Shown here in pieces: positions 1 to 11,660 of a stretch of DNA of 64,000 nt. Source of the DNA: Elephas maximus indicus (taxonomy: Eukaryota; Chordata; Mammalia; Proboscidea; Elephantidae). How positions within the stretch are numbered: the first letter of the stretch is position 1; the number at the start of each line of letters is the position of its first letter. Made by a program: the position numbers and the translations under genes. The notes below the pieces were generated by a model. That model did no database searches. It was not told the DNA's origin and saw only the letters and a list, made by a program, of their open reading frames with translations. The stretch spans positions 6,628,924 to 6,692,923 of the forward strand of contig NC_064823.1 of assembly GCF_024166365.1 (NCBI RefSeq), given 5' to 3'.

Positions 1-61
1 CTTTGTGTTGTGCAACCATTATTCCTGAGTTGTTTCTCCCTCATTACTGTAAGCTTAAAAG

Positions 62-236
62 CAAAACAAAACAAAACAAAAACAGCTATAGCTGAGGAGT
101 CCATTCTGACTCATAAGGACCCTGTAGGACAGAGTAGTACTGCTCCATAGGGATTCCAAGGAGCAGCTAGTGGATTTTAACTGGTGCCCTTTTGTTTAAC
201 AGTCAAATGCTTAACCACTGCACCACCAGGGCTCCA
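62..236 (-). mobile_element. AfroSINE (tRNA-derived SINE), antisense
   Basis: Read on the minus strand this is a nearly complete AfroSINE: the head 'ggagccctggtggtgcagtgg' type sequence lies at the right end and the A-rich (aaaac)n tail lies at 62-82. The middle carries the typical 'gacagagtagtactgctcc' block seen in antisense. It abuts the RTE relic that begins at about 237. Bases 1-61 are unassigned; they resemble the 3' region of an old antisense L1, but too little is visible to call it. Confidence 0.9.
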
Positions 237-2283
237 ACATAAATTTATAGACCTCAAGGTTCCTGAATTTAGAGACCATTTCGAGTATAGATTTAATGTA
301 TTAAACACTAATGACCAAAGACCAGATGAGTTATGGAATGGCATCCAGGACATCATATATGAAGAAAGCAAAAGGTCATTAAAAATACAGGAAACAAAGA
401 AAAGATCAAAATGGATGTAAGAAGAAACTTTAAAACTTGCTCTTGAACATTGAGTAGCTAAAGCAAAAGGAAGAAATGAGGAAGAGCTGAACAGAAGGTT
501 TCAAAGGGTGTCTCAAGAAGACAAAGTAAAATATTATAGTGACAAGTGCAAAGACCTGGAGTTAGAAAACTAAAAGGGAAGAACATGTTCAGCAAATCTC
601 AAGCTGAAAAACTGAAGAAAAAATTCAAGCCTCTAGTTGCAGTAGTGAAGGATTCTATGGGAAAAATACTGAAGGATGCCAGAAACATGAAAAGAAGATG
701 GAAGGAATACACAGTCACTGTACCAAAAAGAATTGGTCGACGTTCAACCATTTCATGAGGTAGCATATGATGAAGAGCCAATGATACTGAAGGAAGAGGT
801 CCAAGCTGCACTGATGGCATTGATGTAAAAACAAGGCTCCAGGAATTGACAGAATACAATTGACATGTTTCAAAAACAGGTGCAATGCTGGAGGTGCTCA
901 CTCATCTATGCAAAGAAATTTGGAAGACAGCTACCTGGCCAACCAACAGGAAGAGATCGATATTTATGCCTATTGCAAAGAAAGGTGATACAACAAAATT
1001 GGGAAATTATTGATCAATGTCATTGATCGAACACTCGAGTAAAATTTTGCTGAAGATCATTCAAAAGCAGTTACAGCAGTACATCCACAGGGAACTGCCA
1101 GAAATTCAAGCCAGATTCAGAAGAGGATGTGGAACTAGGTATATCATTGCTGATTTGAGATGGTTCATGGCTGAAAACAGAGAATCCCAGAGAGATATTT
1201 ACCTGTGTTTTATTGACTATACAAAAGCATTTGACTGTGTGAATCATAACAAATTATGGATAACATTATGAAGAATGGGAATTCCAGAATACTTAATTGT
1301 TCTCATGAAAACTTACATAGATCATGAGACAGTCGTTTAAAAAGAACAAGGCAATACTGAGAGGTTTAAAGTCAGGAAATGTGTGCATCAGGGTTGTATC
1401 TTTTCACCATATTTATTCAATTTATATGCTGAGCAAATAATCAGAGAAGCGGGACTATATGAAGAATAACAGGACATCAGTATTGGAGGAAGACTCATAA
1501 AAAATTTGTGTTACACAGATGAGGCGACCTTTCTTGCTGAAAGTGAAAAGGGCTTGAAGCACTTACTGATGAAGATCAAAGACTACTGCCTTCATTATGT
1601 ATTACACCTCAACATAAAGAAAACAAAAAATCTTCACAACTGGATCAATAAACAACATCATGATAAATGGAGAAAAGATTGAATTTGTCAAGGATTTCAT
1701 TTTACTTGAATCCACAATAACACCCAACGGAAGCAGCAGTCAGGAAATCAAATGATGTATTGCATTGGGCAAATCTGCTGCAAAAGACCTTGTTAGTGTT
1801 AAAAAGTAAAGAGGTCACTTCAAGGACTAGATGGGCCTGACTCAAGCCATGGTGTTTTCAATTGGTTTATATGCATGTGAAAGCTGGGCAATGAATAAGG
1901 AAGACCAAAGAAGAGTTAAAGCTTTGAATTATGGTGTTAGTGAAAAATATTGAATGGACTACCAGAAGAATGGACAAATTTGTTTTGGAAGAAGTATAGC
2001 CAGAATGTTCCTTAGAAGCAAGAATGGTGAGACTTTGTCTCACATAATTTGGACATGTTATCAGAAGAGATCAGTCCCTGGAAAAGGACATCATACTTAG
2101 TAAAGCAGAGGGTCATGGAAAAAGAGAGAGATTCTCAACGAGATGGATTGACAGTGGCTGCAATTGGCTCAAGTATAACAACAATCATAAGGATGGCGCA
2201 GGACTGGGCAGTGTTTTTGTTCTCTTATACATGGGATTGCTGTGAGTTAGAAGCACCAGAGAGTACCTAACAATAGCAACAAA
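237..2283 (+). mobile_element. RTE (Bov-B-like) LINE relic, 5' truncated
   Basis: A 5'-truncated copy of the afrotherian RTE LINE. It starts in the linker before the reverse transcriptase and runs to the 3' tail 'cctaacaatagcaacaa' near 2280. Two frames keep recognisable protein: about 1017-1271 holds RT motif A as 'FIDYTKAFDCVNHNKL', and the region near 1500 holds the catalytic motif decayed to 'YTDE' instead of YADD. Many stops and frameshifts show that it is dead. The family encodes an endonuclease-RT that copies its own RNA at a nicked target; this copy cannot. Confidence 0.92.
1017..1271 (+). pseudogene. RTE reverse-transcriptase fragment
   Basis: An open stretch of 84 codons inside the RTE relic. 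It covers the N-terminal part of the RT domain ('HSSKILLKIIQKQLQQYI' and the motif A region 'LCFIDYTKAFDCVNHN'). It ends at a TGA right after 'LWITL', where better-preserved copies continue. It is a decayed piece of transposon ORF2 and not a host gene. Confidence 0.85.
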
Positions 2284-2289
2284 GTTCCT

Positions 2290-2935
2290 TTATAATCTTT
2301 TGAGTTGGTGTTGTCAATTTGATCCCATATAGATAGTTTTTAAAAGAGCATTGCTCAAGAAGACATTTTTTACTAGTTAAGCTAAACTGTGGTTCAGTTT
2401 TAAGATGACTTCAGGGTATAGTTTTGGTTTAAGGTTTAAAGATTATCTCAGTGCAATAGTTTCAGGGGTTCATCTAGCCTCCATGACTCCAGAAATTTTA
2501 GAGTCCATGAGAATTTGAAATTCTGTGCTATGTTCTCCCCCTTTTGATCAAGATTCTTCTATGGAAGCTTTGATCTAAATGTTCAGTAATGGTAGCTGGG
2601 CACATTCCAGCTCTTCTGGTCTCATAATAAATGAGGCAGTTGTTCACGGAGGCTACTAGCCACATTCCATACCTTCCTCCTATTCCTGATTCTCCTTCTT
2701 CATCCGTTGCTCCAATGAAATAGAAACCAATTGTTGTGCCTTGGTGGCCACTTGAAGCTTTTAAGACCTCAAGCACTATGCGATGTACTAGAAGGTAGAA
2801 CAAAAGCACTAAACATGTTATTAGGCCAATTAACTGGGATGTTTCATGAAACCATGACCCCAAATCTGCAAACCAAGGAGCTAAATCACATCAGGTGTTT
2901 GATTGTACATAAGCCGCCTAAGCAGCTTAAGCAGC
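2290..2935 (-). mobile_element. L1 3'-UTR fragment, antisense
   Basis: Minus-strand fragment of an L1 3' untranslated region of the type found in this lineage. The block around 2750-2850 ('gcttttaagacctcaagcac', then 'ggccaattaactgggatg') is homologous to the L1 3' UTR at about 4290-4400, so the two are related subfamilies. No coding part is attached. The overlapping open frames at 2528-2863 (-) and 2731-2961 (+) are chance frames. Confidence 0.6.
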
Positions 2936-2939
2936 TGCT

Positions 2940-5900
2940 CTTTTTTTCGTCGTTGTTGTAAATGCATCTATCACACAACTTTTGCCAATTCAACTTTTAT
3001 AGGTGAACAATTTATTGAAAGCAATTACAATAATCAGTTGTGCAACCATACCCTTAATCAGTGTGATTTTTCTAACACCTTTAACACCCCTTCTCCCCCT
3101 CCCTCCTGCTCCTGGCAATCATTTATAAACTTTGGTCTGTATATGTCTGCCTTTTCTTGTCTTATTGTATAAGTGAGGTCGTACTATATTTGTCTTTTTG
3201 TGATTGGCTTACTTTGCCCAGTGTAATGTCTTTAAGCTCCATCCATATTGTAGCATGTACCAAGACTTCATTTCTCCTACTGACTGAGTAGTGTTCCATT
3301 GTATGTCTTTACTGCATTTCGTTTATCCGTTCATCTGTTGGTGGACATTAACGTTGTTTCCACCTTTTGGATATTGTGAATAGTGCTACAATGAACATTG
3401 GTGTCTCTTCTTTCAAGTGTTTTGGGTATATACCTAGAAATGGAATTGCTGGACCATACAGTATTTCTATTTTTAGTTTTTTAAGGAATCACTACTCTGT
3501 TTTCCACAACAGCTGTACCATTTTGCATTCCCACCACCAAAGAATAAAGGTTCCAATTTCCCCACATCCTCACCAACATTCCTTATTTTCTGTTTTTTTT
3601 TTTAATTTTATTTTTATTTTATCTTATCCATTCTAGTGAGAGCGAAATGGTATCTCATTGAGATTTTTATTTTAGTTTTTTTATTGTGCTTTAGGCGAAA
3701 GTTTACAGCTCAAGTTAATTTCTCATACAAAAATTTATACACATATTGTTATGTGACACTAGTCCCAATCCCTATAATATGACAGTACACTCCTCCTTTC
3801 CACTGGGGGGTTCCCCGTGCTCCTCCAACCAACTCCTGTCCCTTCCTGCCTTCTCATCCTGCTGCCGGACAGGAGCCACCCATTTGGTATAGTGTATTTG
3901 CTTGAATTAAGAAGCACACTCTTCACGAGTATTTTATGGTCCCATTTAATCTTTGGCTCCCGGAATAATTTTAGTTCTGGTTTAACAGAGCGTTCAGGGG
4001 TGTTCCCCTAGTCTCTAGTCTCAGTCAGACCATTAAGTCTGGTGTTTTTACTAGCATTTGAGTTCTGCGATAAACTTTTCTCCTGCTCCCTCAGGGATTC
4101 TCTGTTGTGTTCCCTGTCAGGACAGTCATTGGTTGTAGCCAGGCACCCCCTAGGTCCTCTGGTCTCAGGCTGATGAAGTCTCTGGTTTATGTGGCCCTTT
4201 TGTCTCTTGGACTAATTTTTTGGTGTGTGTCTTTGGTGTTATTCATTATCCTTTGCTCCAAGTGAGTTGGGATCAATTGATGCATATTAGGCGACTGCTC
4301 ACAAGCTTTTAAACCCCAGAAGCCACTCACCAAAATAGATGCAGAACATTTTCTTAATAAACTTTGTTATGCCAATTGACCTAGATGTCCCCCAAAACCA
4401 TGGTCCCCAGACCCCAGTCCCTGCTACTCTGTCCCTTGAAGTGCTTGATTGTGTTCAGAAAACTTCTTGGCTTTGGTGATTTTGATTTGTATCTCTCCAA
4501 TGGCTTCTGACTTCGAGCATCATTTAATTTGTTTGGTGGCCATTTGAATGTCCTTGTTGATAAAATGTTTATTCAAGTTGTTTGCCCATTTTATTATTGA
4601 GTTATTTGTCTTTTTGTTGTTAAGTTATCCAAGTTTTATATATTTTGGTTATTAGATTCTCATCAGATATATGATTTCTGAAGATTTTTTCCCAGTCAGT
4701 AGCTTGTCTTTTCATTTTTTGGTAGTCTTTTGAAGAATGGAATTTTTTAATTTTTATGAGGTCCTATTTATTTTGTCTTTTGCTGTTTGTGCTTTTGTTA
4801 TTATATTAAATAATCCATTGTTGAAAGCTAGGCTGGACGGTGTTGCCCCTGCTCATTTGTCTAAGATTTTATTGTTTTTGCTTGCACATTTAGGTCCTTA
4901 ATTCATTTTGAATTTGTTTTTGTATACGACGTGAAACATGGATCCTATATCGTTTTTATGCATGTTGAAATCCAATTTTCCTAGAACCATTTATTGAAAA
5001 GACTCTTCTTTCCCCCACTGAATGAAATTAGCTCGCTTGTCAAAGGTCAGCTGACCTAGATGTGTGAATTTATTACTAGACTCTCATTTCTAGTCCTTTG
5101 ATAAATGTCTGTTTTTACATTGGTATCAAGATGTTTTGATTCCCATGGTTTAAAATCAGGAAGTGTGAGTCCTCCTACTTTGTTCTTCTCTTTCAAAATT
5201 GTTTTATGTATTCAGGCCCTCTTGCGATTGCATATAAAGTGGAGGGTTGGTTTTTCTGTTTCCATAAAGAAGGATATTGGAATTTTGATTGGGATTGGGT
5301 TGAATCTTTAGATCACTTTGGGTAGTATTGACATTTTAACAATGTTAAGTTTTCTAATCCGTGAACATGGAACATATTTCCATTTATTTAAGTCTTCTTT
5401 AATTTCTTTCAGTAGTTTTTTAAAGCTTTCATTGTATAAGTCCTTCACACCGCTGTTTAGTTTTATTCCTAGGTATTTAATTCTCTCAGATGCTATTGTA
5501 AATGAAATTGTTTCCCTAGTTTACTTTTTAGATTTCTCATTGTTGGTGTGTAGAAACCCAACTGATTTTTGTTTGTTGTTCTTGTATCCTGCAACTTTGC
5601 TAAATTCCTCTGTTAGCTCTAAAAGTTTTCTTGTGAACCCTTTGGATTTTCTATATATAGGATCATATCTGAATACCTATTTCTTTTTCTTGTCTTATTG
5701 CTTTGGTTAGGACTTCTGATACAATATTGAAAGGAAGTGGTGAGAGCAGGCACCTTTGTCTTGTCCCTAATTTCAAGGAAAAACCTCTCAGTCTTTCTCC
5801 GTTAACTTATGTTAGCTGTTGGCTCTTCATATATGCCCTAAATCATATTGAAAAAGTTCCTTTCTATTCCAATCTTCTTTCGGGTTTTCATCAAGAAAGG

Positions 5901-6005
5901 CTGTTGAATTTTATGAAATGCTTTTTCTCCTTCCAGAGAGATAATCGTGTGGTTCTTTGTTCTATTTATGTAGAGTATTACATTGACTGATTTTCTGACG
6001 TCTAG
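2940..6005 (-). mobile_element. L1M-type LINE-1, ORF2 C-terminal half and 3' UTR, antisense, interrupted
   Basis: The minus strand carries a 5'-truncated L1 of mid-mammalian age. The 3' UTR is at about 2950-3130, the ORF2 C-terminal part at 3150-3668, and ORF2 continues into the RT region at 4468-6005. Antisense hallmarks include 'ttccattgtatgtc', 'gtgaatagtgctacaatga' and 'gtgagagcaggcacctttgt'. A second L1 3' end is inserted at 3669-4467. Truncation is near 6005, inside the RT domain. Reading frames are broken throughout. The plus-strand open frames here (5105-5311, 5318-5710, 5703-5990) are shadows. Confidence 0.88.
3669..4467 (-). mobile_element. L1 3'-end fragment inserted in an older L1
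   Basis: About 800 bp of L1 3' UTR in antisense. Its right edge in element orientation is the polyadenylation end: 'ttattgtgctttaggcgaa' is the reverse complement of the same end seen in the L1 at 52.88 kb. The host L1 reads smoothly across the insertion, from 'tggtatctcattg' before it to 'gattttgatttgtatctc' after it. The flanks 'gatttttatttt' and 'gattttgattt' look like a worn target duplication. Confidence 0.8.
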
Positions 6006-6860
6006 CATAGAAAATTTTATTTTATCACAACTCTTATTCAAAGAGTTAGTTTTTAGCTAAATGGGTGAATATATAATGCCTAAGAAAACAATATTCAATA
6101 TTTTTAGATGATATTAAAAACAACAAGTATTGTTTTCAGACATCCAAAGTGATGCTAGAGGTAATATTTATTGAAGTAAATAATCATCACACTTAAACCT
6201 CATGACTAGGACATAATTATTTAATTAAGTTATAATAGGTCAAAACTGCTATTAGTTTTTCAGACTTACTGAAATTTTAGGGAAATAACATACATTTCTT
6301 CAGCTGAAATAGAAAAAAAAAATTTTTTTGCTGACATGTGTTAGTTAAACCAGAATAGAGTTTATTTGCTTACCTTAACTAGACCCTTGAAACAAACAAA
6401 CAAAAAAAGTAAGATTATTGGTTTGGCATGCCATGTATTGATACTTATTGTTATAGAATTGCAATGCTAATTAAGTTAAATGAATGGGTAGGGAGTTAAA
6501 CTACACTAACAAAGTCATCCTTATACATGAAGAATAATGAGTCTACAATATGAACTATGACCTGTTGAAATAATTCCTGCATATGTATTCTTATAATAAC
6601 TTAAAGGTGTTAGGCTTTGTCTTATTAACAATGTGGAGTTGTCTTTTTTTTTTTGCAAGTGAGAGGTGGTAAGAGCATACACACAAATACTTACATATAT
6701 TTCATAAACTCCAAAATTTAATTGGATATTTTCATATGAAAAGAGCAACAGTTGTTACAGTGAAAACAAAGACCATGATTTGTATGTTTTACCAACACAC
6801 TCTTGTTCTGTGCTTCTGCGCTTTGTTAACGCCTGACAATAATTTTAATCTCTTGAAAGT
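6006..6860. other. Unique AT-rich sequence
   Basis: No repeat family or gene recognised. The open frames at 6521-6748 (-) and 6736-6972 (+) have no recognisable domain, overlap each other, and the second runs into a MIR, so I do not call them genes. Confidence 0.5.
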
Positions 6861-6864
6861 CGTA

Positions 6865-7085
6865 CACCGTAATAATAACTGGCATTTATGTTATGGTCTA
6901 TGTGGCTGGCACTCTAATGAGTGCTTTAAAAACATTATTTCATTTAATTCTGACAATACTTCTATGAGATAAAACCATTATTTATCCTATTTATGTATAA
7001 AGAAACTGAATCTTAAGAAAGATCAAGCAATTTTCTTTTAGTCATAGTCCTACTGAGAGATAAAAAAAAAAAAGATAGACCTGAG
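6865..7085 (+). repeat. MIR SINE
   Basis: Old mammal-wide MIR on the plus strand. The core is visible as 'ggcactctaatgagtgcttt', followed by 'catttaattctgacaatac' and 'tctatgagataaaaccatta'. Because MIR is older than the flanking L1 pieces, those L1 pieces probably arrived separately. Confidence 0.75.
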
Positions 7086-7309
7086 TTTATCTCTTTATCT
7101 GCTTTGTATGATACTGCTGGTTACTCCTTCATTCATCCATTCTCTCACTCATTTACTCATGCCACTGAATGAGAAACATGTATGCTTCAAAACTGAGCAA
7201 GGAATTCGGAACACACTTATGGGTAAGGAAGAATTTACAGTTTATCTAACGAGAAAGGCAATTAAATTTTTTTAACAATAAATTATAATTAATGTTTAAT
7301 AACCTTGCT

Positions 7310-9690
7310 TTGTTTTCTTGATTTCCCTACCTGTGTTGACTTCTTATTGCTCTGCCCAGCGTTATAGTCTTGGGTTGATACCTGATAGCATTGATTTTCT
7401 AACCAAAGAACTCCCTTTAGTACTTCTTTTAGTTTTGTTTTAGTTTTATGAATTCCCTAAACTTCTGTTTACCTGGAAATGTCCTAATTCCACCTTCATA
7501 TTTAAGAGACAGCTTTGCCAGATATATGTAAAAAAAAAAAATGATTTTTTTTATGATTCTTGGTTGCCAATTTTTTTCCTTCAATTTTTAAATATGTCAA
7601 TCCATTGCCTTCTTGCCTGCATAGTTTCTGCCGAGTAGTCTGAGTTTATTCTTATTGGCTCTCCTTTGTAGGTGACTTTTCATTTATCCCTCACTGCTCT
7701 TAAAATTCTTTTTTTATCATTGGTTTTGACAAGTTTGATTATAATATGTCTTGGTGACTTTCTTTTAACATCTACCTTATGTGGATTTCGATGAGCATCT
7801 TGGATAGATATCTTCTCATCTTTCACAATATCAGGGAAGTTTTCTGCCAACAAATCTTCACCAATTCTCTCTGTATTTTCTGTTATCCCTCCCTGTTCCA
7901 GTACCCCAATCACTCTTAGCGTATTTCTCTTGATAGATTCCCACATGATTCTTAAGTTTTCTTCATTTTTTAAAATTCTTTTATCTGAGTTTTCTTCAAA
8001 TATGTTAGTGCCAAGTGATTTATCTTCAAGTTCAGAAATTCTGGCTTCCTTCTTGCTCAGTTCTGCTCCTCTGACTTTCTATTGAGTTGTCTAATTCTGT
8101 AATTTTATTGTTAATCTTCTGAATTCCTGATTGCTGTCTGTCTATGGATTTTTCCAGCTTATTAAATTTTTCATTATGTTCTTGAATAGTCTTTTTTATT
8201 TCTTCAATTGCTTTATCTGTGTGTTCCTTGGCTTATTCTGCGTATTGTCTCACTTCCTTCCTTATGTCTTGAAGGGTTCTGTATATTAATCTTTTGTATT
8301 CTGCATCTGGTAATTCCAGGAATGCACTTTCATCTAGGAGATCCTCGGATTCTTTGGTTTGAGAGCCTGTTGAGGTGATCATCATCTGTTTCCTTATGTG
8401 ACTTGACATTGACTGTTGTCTCCGAGCCATCTATAAATTTTTGTATTAGTTTATGCTTGCTTCCCATGTCGTAGCTGCTTGCTTTGTTTTGTTTTGATAT
8501 ACCCAAATGGGTTGCTTGAGTGAGTTAGCTTGTTTATTTTCGCCTTTGGAGCTCTGATGTCCTGTCCCCAGCTGGCTAGAGCTGTTATCAGGTATATCAG
8601 TCTAAGAGTCCTTTCAGTTTTCTTGTGTGAATTCAGCTCAGGTTTCCAAGTAGCTTATCATCAAGTGTGTGGTACAGGCTCTGTCCTACAGTCTTGGAAG
8701 GTCAGGGATGATTGGTGTATATACCGATATCTGATTGCGGCAGGGGGGCCATGCTCTGAACAAGGCAGGGGGCTGAGGACCAACCCCCGAGTGCCTCTGA
8801 GGAAAGCGTGTCCCTGTTCCCCAGAGCGTGCTGGCGGGTGGGTTCTGCAGATGGACCATGGGCACCCAATGTTTTTTGTTATAAGGTCTAGGAGGTACCA
8901 GTTATCCTCGGACCCCTGTCACAGGTGGCTATGTGAGCTGAGTAGAGCTACCAGCCCTTAGGTCCCTGATATGGGTAGGTGAGGACTTTGTTTAATAGGC
9001 AGAGCAATGTCAAACATCAAACACCCACCTCTCCACCGCACAGCTGAAATTGTTGGAGTTTGCTAACAAGGGACTATTCTCCTAAAAAAGGCCCACACAG
9101 GTCCATGCAGAAGGGAAAGCTGCTCAAAGTCCACGGACCTTTTATGCCTGGACAGGAGCCTCTTCTGACCTGAGCTTCCCTGGTTAGTGGAGCTGGCAAA
9201 TTATCTTTTCTCCCCAGTGTAAATTTTTTCCATCTCCAAGGCTGAGAGGATGGCTCTAGGTGCTCAACAGGGACTATCTCAGGCCCAGGGAATTCAGCTG
9301 CTGAACCCAGCTTGCGGGTGAGGGGATCAGTAAAATATACGCAAGTACTTAGCTTTTGCCGAGAGAGCCGTTCTTCTTTGGTTCCAGAGGTGTGAGTAGG
9401 CTGTGTGGCTGTCTGCTTATCCCTGAGGAAACTGCTGTACCAGCTTGCTGCTGCAGCCGCACCGGGAATGTTGCCTGAGGGCTTCCCTTGATTCAGGTCT
9501 GGTAACTCCTCTCCACTTCTGAACTTTCTCTTCCTTCCCCTGCCCCTCGGTTTATTTTCTAAGCTTGCCTTTGAAGCTCAGAGCTCCTAGCTTGTCACAA
9601 ATATACTCGTTTCACTTTTTGGGGGGGTCTTTGTTGTAAAGAGGGCTCACCGGAAGCATCTGTCTATTCCGTTATCTTGGCTCCACCCTA
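7310..9690 (-). mobile_element. L1 5' UTR plus ORF1, lacking ORF2, antisense
   Basis: Minus-strand L1 that keeps the 5' end: 'ggtggagccaagataacgga' on the minus strand at about 9670-9690 is a typical L1 start. A GC-rich 5' UTR follows (about 8440-9690), then ORF1 (about 8430 down to 7320). ORF2 and the 3' end are absent; the match stops near 7310. The flanks 'ttaatgtttaataa' (about 7292) and 'tttaatgttataaa' (about 9692) could be a worn target duplication, which would mean a prematurely ended L1 transcript was inserted, but a later deletion is equally possible. Confidence 0.82.
7680..8430 (-). pseudogene. L1 ORF1 (RNA-binding protein) pseudogene
   Basis: Two open pieces of L1 ORF1. The 8233-8430 piece carries the start of the coiled-coil region ('MARRQQSMSSHIRKQM' and a tail 'LPDAEYKRLIYRTLQDI'). 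The 7680-7946 piece carries the RRM/C-terminal domain with 'RNTLRVIGV' and 'PRHIIIKLVKTNDKKRIL'. After a stop at 7680 the C-terminal domain continues in other frames to about 7320 ('YAGKKAMD'-like remnants). ORF1p normally coats L1 RNA as a trimer; this copy has frameshifts and stops. Confidence 0.85.
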
Positions 9691-9968
9691 TATTTAATGT
9701 TATAAAGTGTAAAGGACATGGAGTTTTAGGTCCTATGTTCATAGGTAAATATTTTAGCCATTAGTCACAGAATCTACTTTAAAAGAATTTATCAGAAAAT
9801 TTTAGAAGTTTACAGTACAGGCAAAAACGAAATAAAACCGAACAAAGCCTGAATGTTTCAAAGTGACAGAACTCTAATGTTGTTGATACACATCGCCCTG
9901 AACCTAGAAATCTAGAAATCAAATGATAATATTTAGCACAGTGTTTTAATCACCTCCTATCTATTCTT
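9691..9968. other. Unique sequence
   Basis: No recognisable repeat or gene between the L1 5' end and the next SINE. Confidence 0.4.
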
Positions 9969-9969
9969 C

Positions 9970-10135
9970 TGGAGCCATGGTGGTGCAGTGGTTAAGAGTT
10001 TGATTGCTAAACAAAAAGATGGGTGGTTCAAATCCACCAGACTCTCCTTGGAAGCCCTAAGGGGCAGTTCTACTCTGTCTTACAGGATCGATATGAGCCG
10101 GAATCCACTTGATGGCAACAGGTTAACATATTCTA
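9970..10135 (+). mobile_element. AfroSINE
   Basis: Complete sense AfroSINE: tRNA-like head with A-box region 'ggtgcagtggttaagag' and B box 'ggttcaaatcc', then 'ggcagttctactctgtctta' and a 3' end near 'gatggcaacaggtt'. The 76-codon open frame across it has no meaning. Confidence 0.92.
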
Positions 10136-10139
10136 GTAG

Positions 10140-11150
10140 AAGAATAATTATTTTAAAACTGTGCTGTCCATTCTTACACTTCTATTGGGGAGAAATGCAT
10201 TCAGTGAGAAGAAAATAAAACCCCATGTACATTCACCCCTTTTTGTTTTGCAAACATCTGTCACAGGACTAGATTCCTAATACCTGCATTATATAATACT
10301 AATAATTTATATTTTCACACACTGAAAACTACGAATTCCAAATGCATAGAAAAAAAAATAAAGGTGGACAAAAAATGTCTGATCTTCACTTACCATTAAA
10401 TTTATTCATATAGTAAAGTAATTCCACCTACCATGGGTCAAATTTCTTTAAAGAAATAATGAGCAACAAATGTGTTAGGAAACATTCTTAGAGCTTTATA
10501 GTTTTTTTGTAAGTATTGTACAGTTAATTTCATTTTCGTTTAATGTGAATTCAGGGAATATTAATGCCAGATTGTAATTAGTTTTAGCCTTGGCTCCATT
10601 TCCTAATGGTATAAAAATGAACTTATTTTCATTTTGAGAACCAAATTGCACAGGGCAAAAAATACTTTAAAACCTTGTAAAACTAAACTTTTGAACATTC
10701 TTTGAACCAAATCCTTGAACTTTATACAATGTGTAATTTGGAAAAGGATGTGCAAATAAAAGTGAAATTCAAAACGAAGATGCTAAATGTTTCATCCTGG
10801 AAAAAACATGTAATTCTGGAATTTTTTGAAGAGTGAAAGCATTACAAAATCAAAGAAGATAGTGCTGCAATCAGAGGAGGAAAAAAATTTTAAAGGTACA
10901 ATACAATGAAAAATTTGTTGCATACCTACTATGTTCTAGGTATTCATTCATTTATTTTTTTAATCAGTAATTTTTTTTGAGTACCTCCTATGTGTCCCAC
11001 ACTTTTTAAGTTAATTTAGATACAAAAGTGAATGACAACAACAAAATTACTTCCTTAAAGGAACTTATATTTATTGAGAGGAAAAAAAAAAAAAATGACC
11101 AAGTAGAAAAACAAAAATATAATCTGATTAGTGCTAAGAAGAAAATTAAA
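10140..11150. other. Unique AT-rich sequence
   Basis: Mostly unassigned. The stretch 10915-11080 ('cctactatgttctagg' and 'gaacttatatttattgag') resembles a very old mammalian repeat I cannot name with confidence. Confidence 0.35.
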
Positions 11151-11152
11151 TT

Positions 11153-11356
11153 CTTGGGTGGGTCAAATGTTTGACACACTTGGCTGTTGACTAAGAGGCT
11201 GGCGGTTTAAGTCTATCTAGAGATACCTCAGAAGAAAGACCTGGCAATCTATTACTGAAAAATCAGCCTTTGAAAACCCTATGGAACACAGTTCTGATTC
11301 ATGGTAACATCATGCATGTTACCATGAATCAGAGTCAACTCAACAGCAAATGGTTA
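11153..11356 (+). mobile_element. AfroSINE relative with RTE-like tail and internal hairpin
   Basis: A longer SINE subfamily: head near 'gggtcaaatgtttgacac', middle 'agaaagacctggcaatct', and 3' part 'gaatcagagtcaactcaaca'. Part of the middle has been replaced by the left arm of a perfect 18-bp inverted repeat (arms 11293-11310 and 11316-11333, 5-nt loop), which is not expected in the family. Confidence 0.8.
11293..11333. repeat. Perfect 18-bp inverted repeat with 5-nt loop
   Basis: The left arm 11293-11310 is the exact reverse complement of 11316-11333, with loop 'catgc'. The right arm matches the normal SINE 3' sequence; the left arm does not. Confidence 0.97.
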
Positions 11357-11660
11357 AAAAGTAAAAGAAAAATGGGTGTGGAATAGAGATAATGTTTTTC
11401 TTACTTTAGAATAGTTTTAAACTTACAAACAAATTTCAAAGATATGCCTGTGTATCCCTCACACAGTTTCCCCTGTTGTTGATATCTCACATTAGTATGA
11501 TACATTTTAAAAACTAATAAAATAGTATTGATATACTACTCTTAATTAAAGTCCATATTTATTCAGATTTCCTTAGCTTTTAATTAATGTCCTTTTGTTC
11601 CAGGACACAGTGGTGTGATATCCCAGATATCAATTACCTTAGGCATTGTGTGTCTTTGTT

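Noticed and set aside
5318-5710. 130-codon plus-strand frame rich in Phe, Leu and Ser that looks like a membrane protein
   Set aside because: It is the antisense of A-rich L1 ORF2; the hydrophobic look comes from T-rich codons.
8530-8961. 143-codon plus-strand open frame
   Set aside because: Lies antisense to the GC-rich L1 5' UTR; such frames are common there by chance.
2940-9690. One full-length minus-strand L1 from 9690 to 2940
   Set aside because: The ORF2 N-terminal half is absent and the gap contains unique sequence with an older MIR, so two separate L1 insertions fit better.
9985-10045. A tRNA gene, suggested by A-box and B-box-like sequence
   Set aside because: It is the tRNA-like head of a SINE; no cloverleaf and dozens of similar copies in the window.
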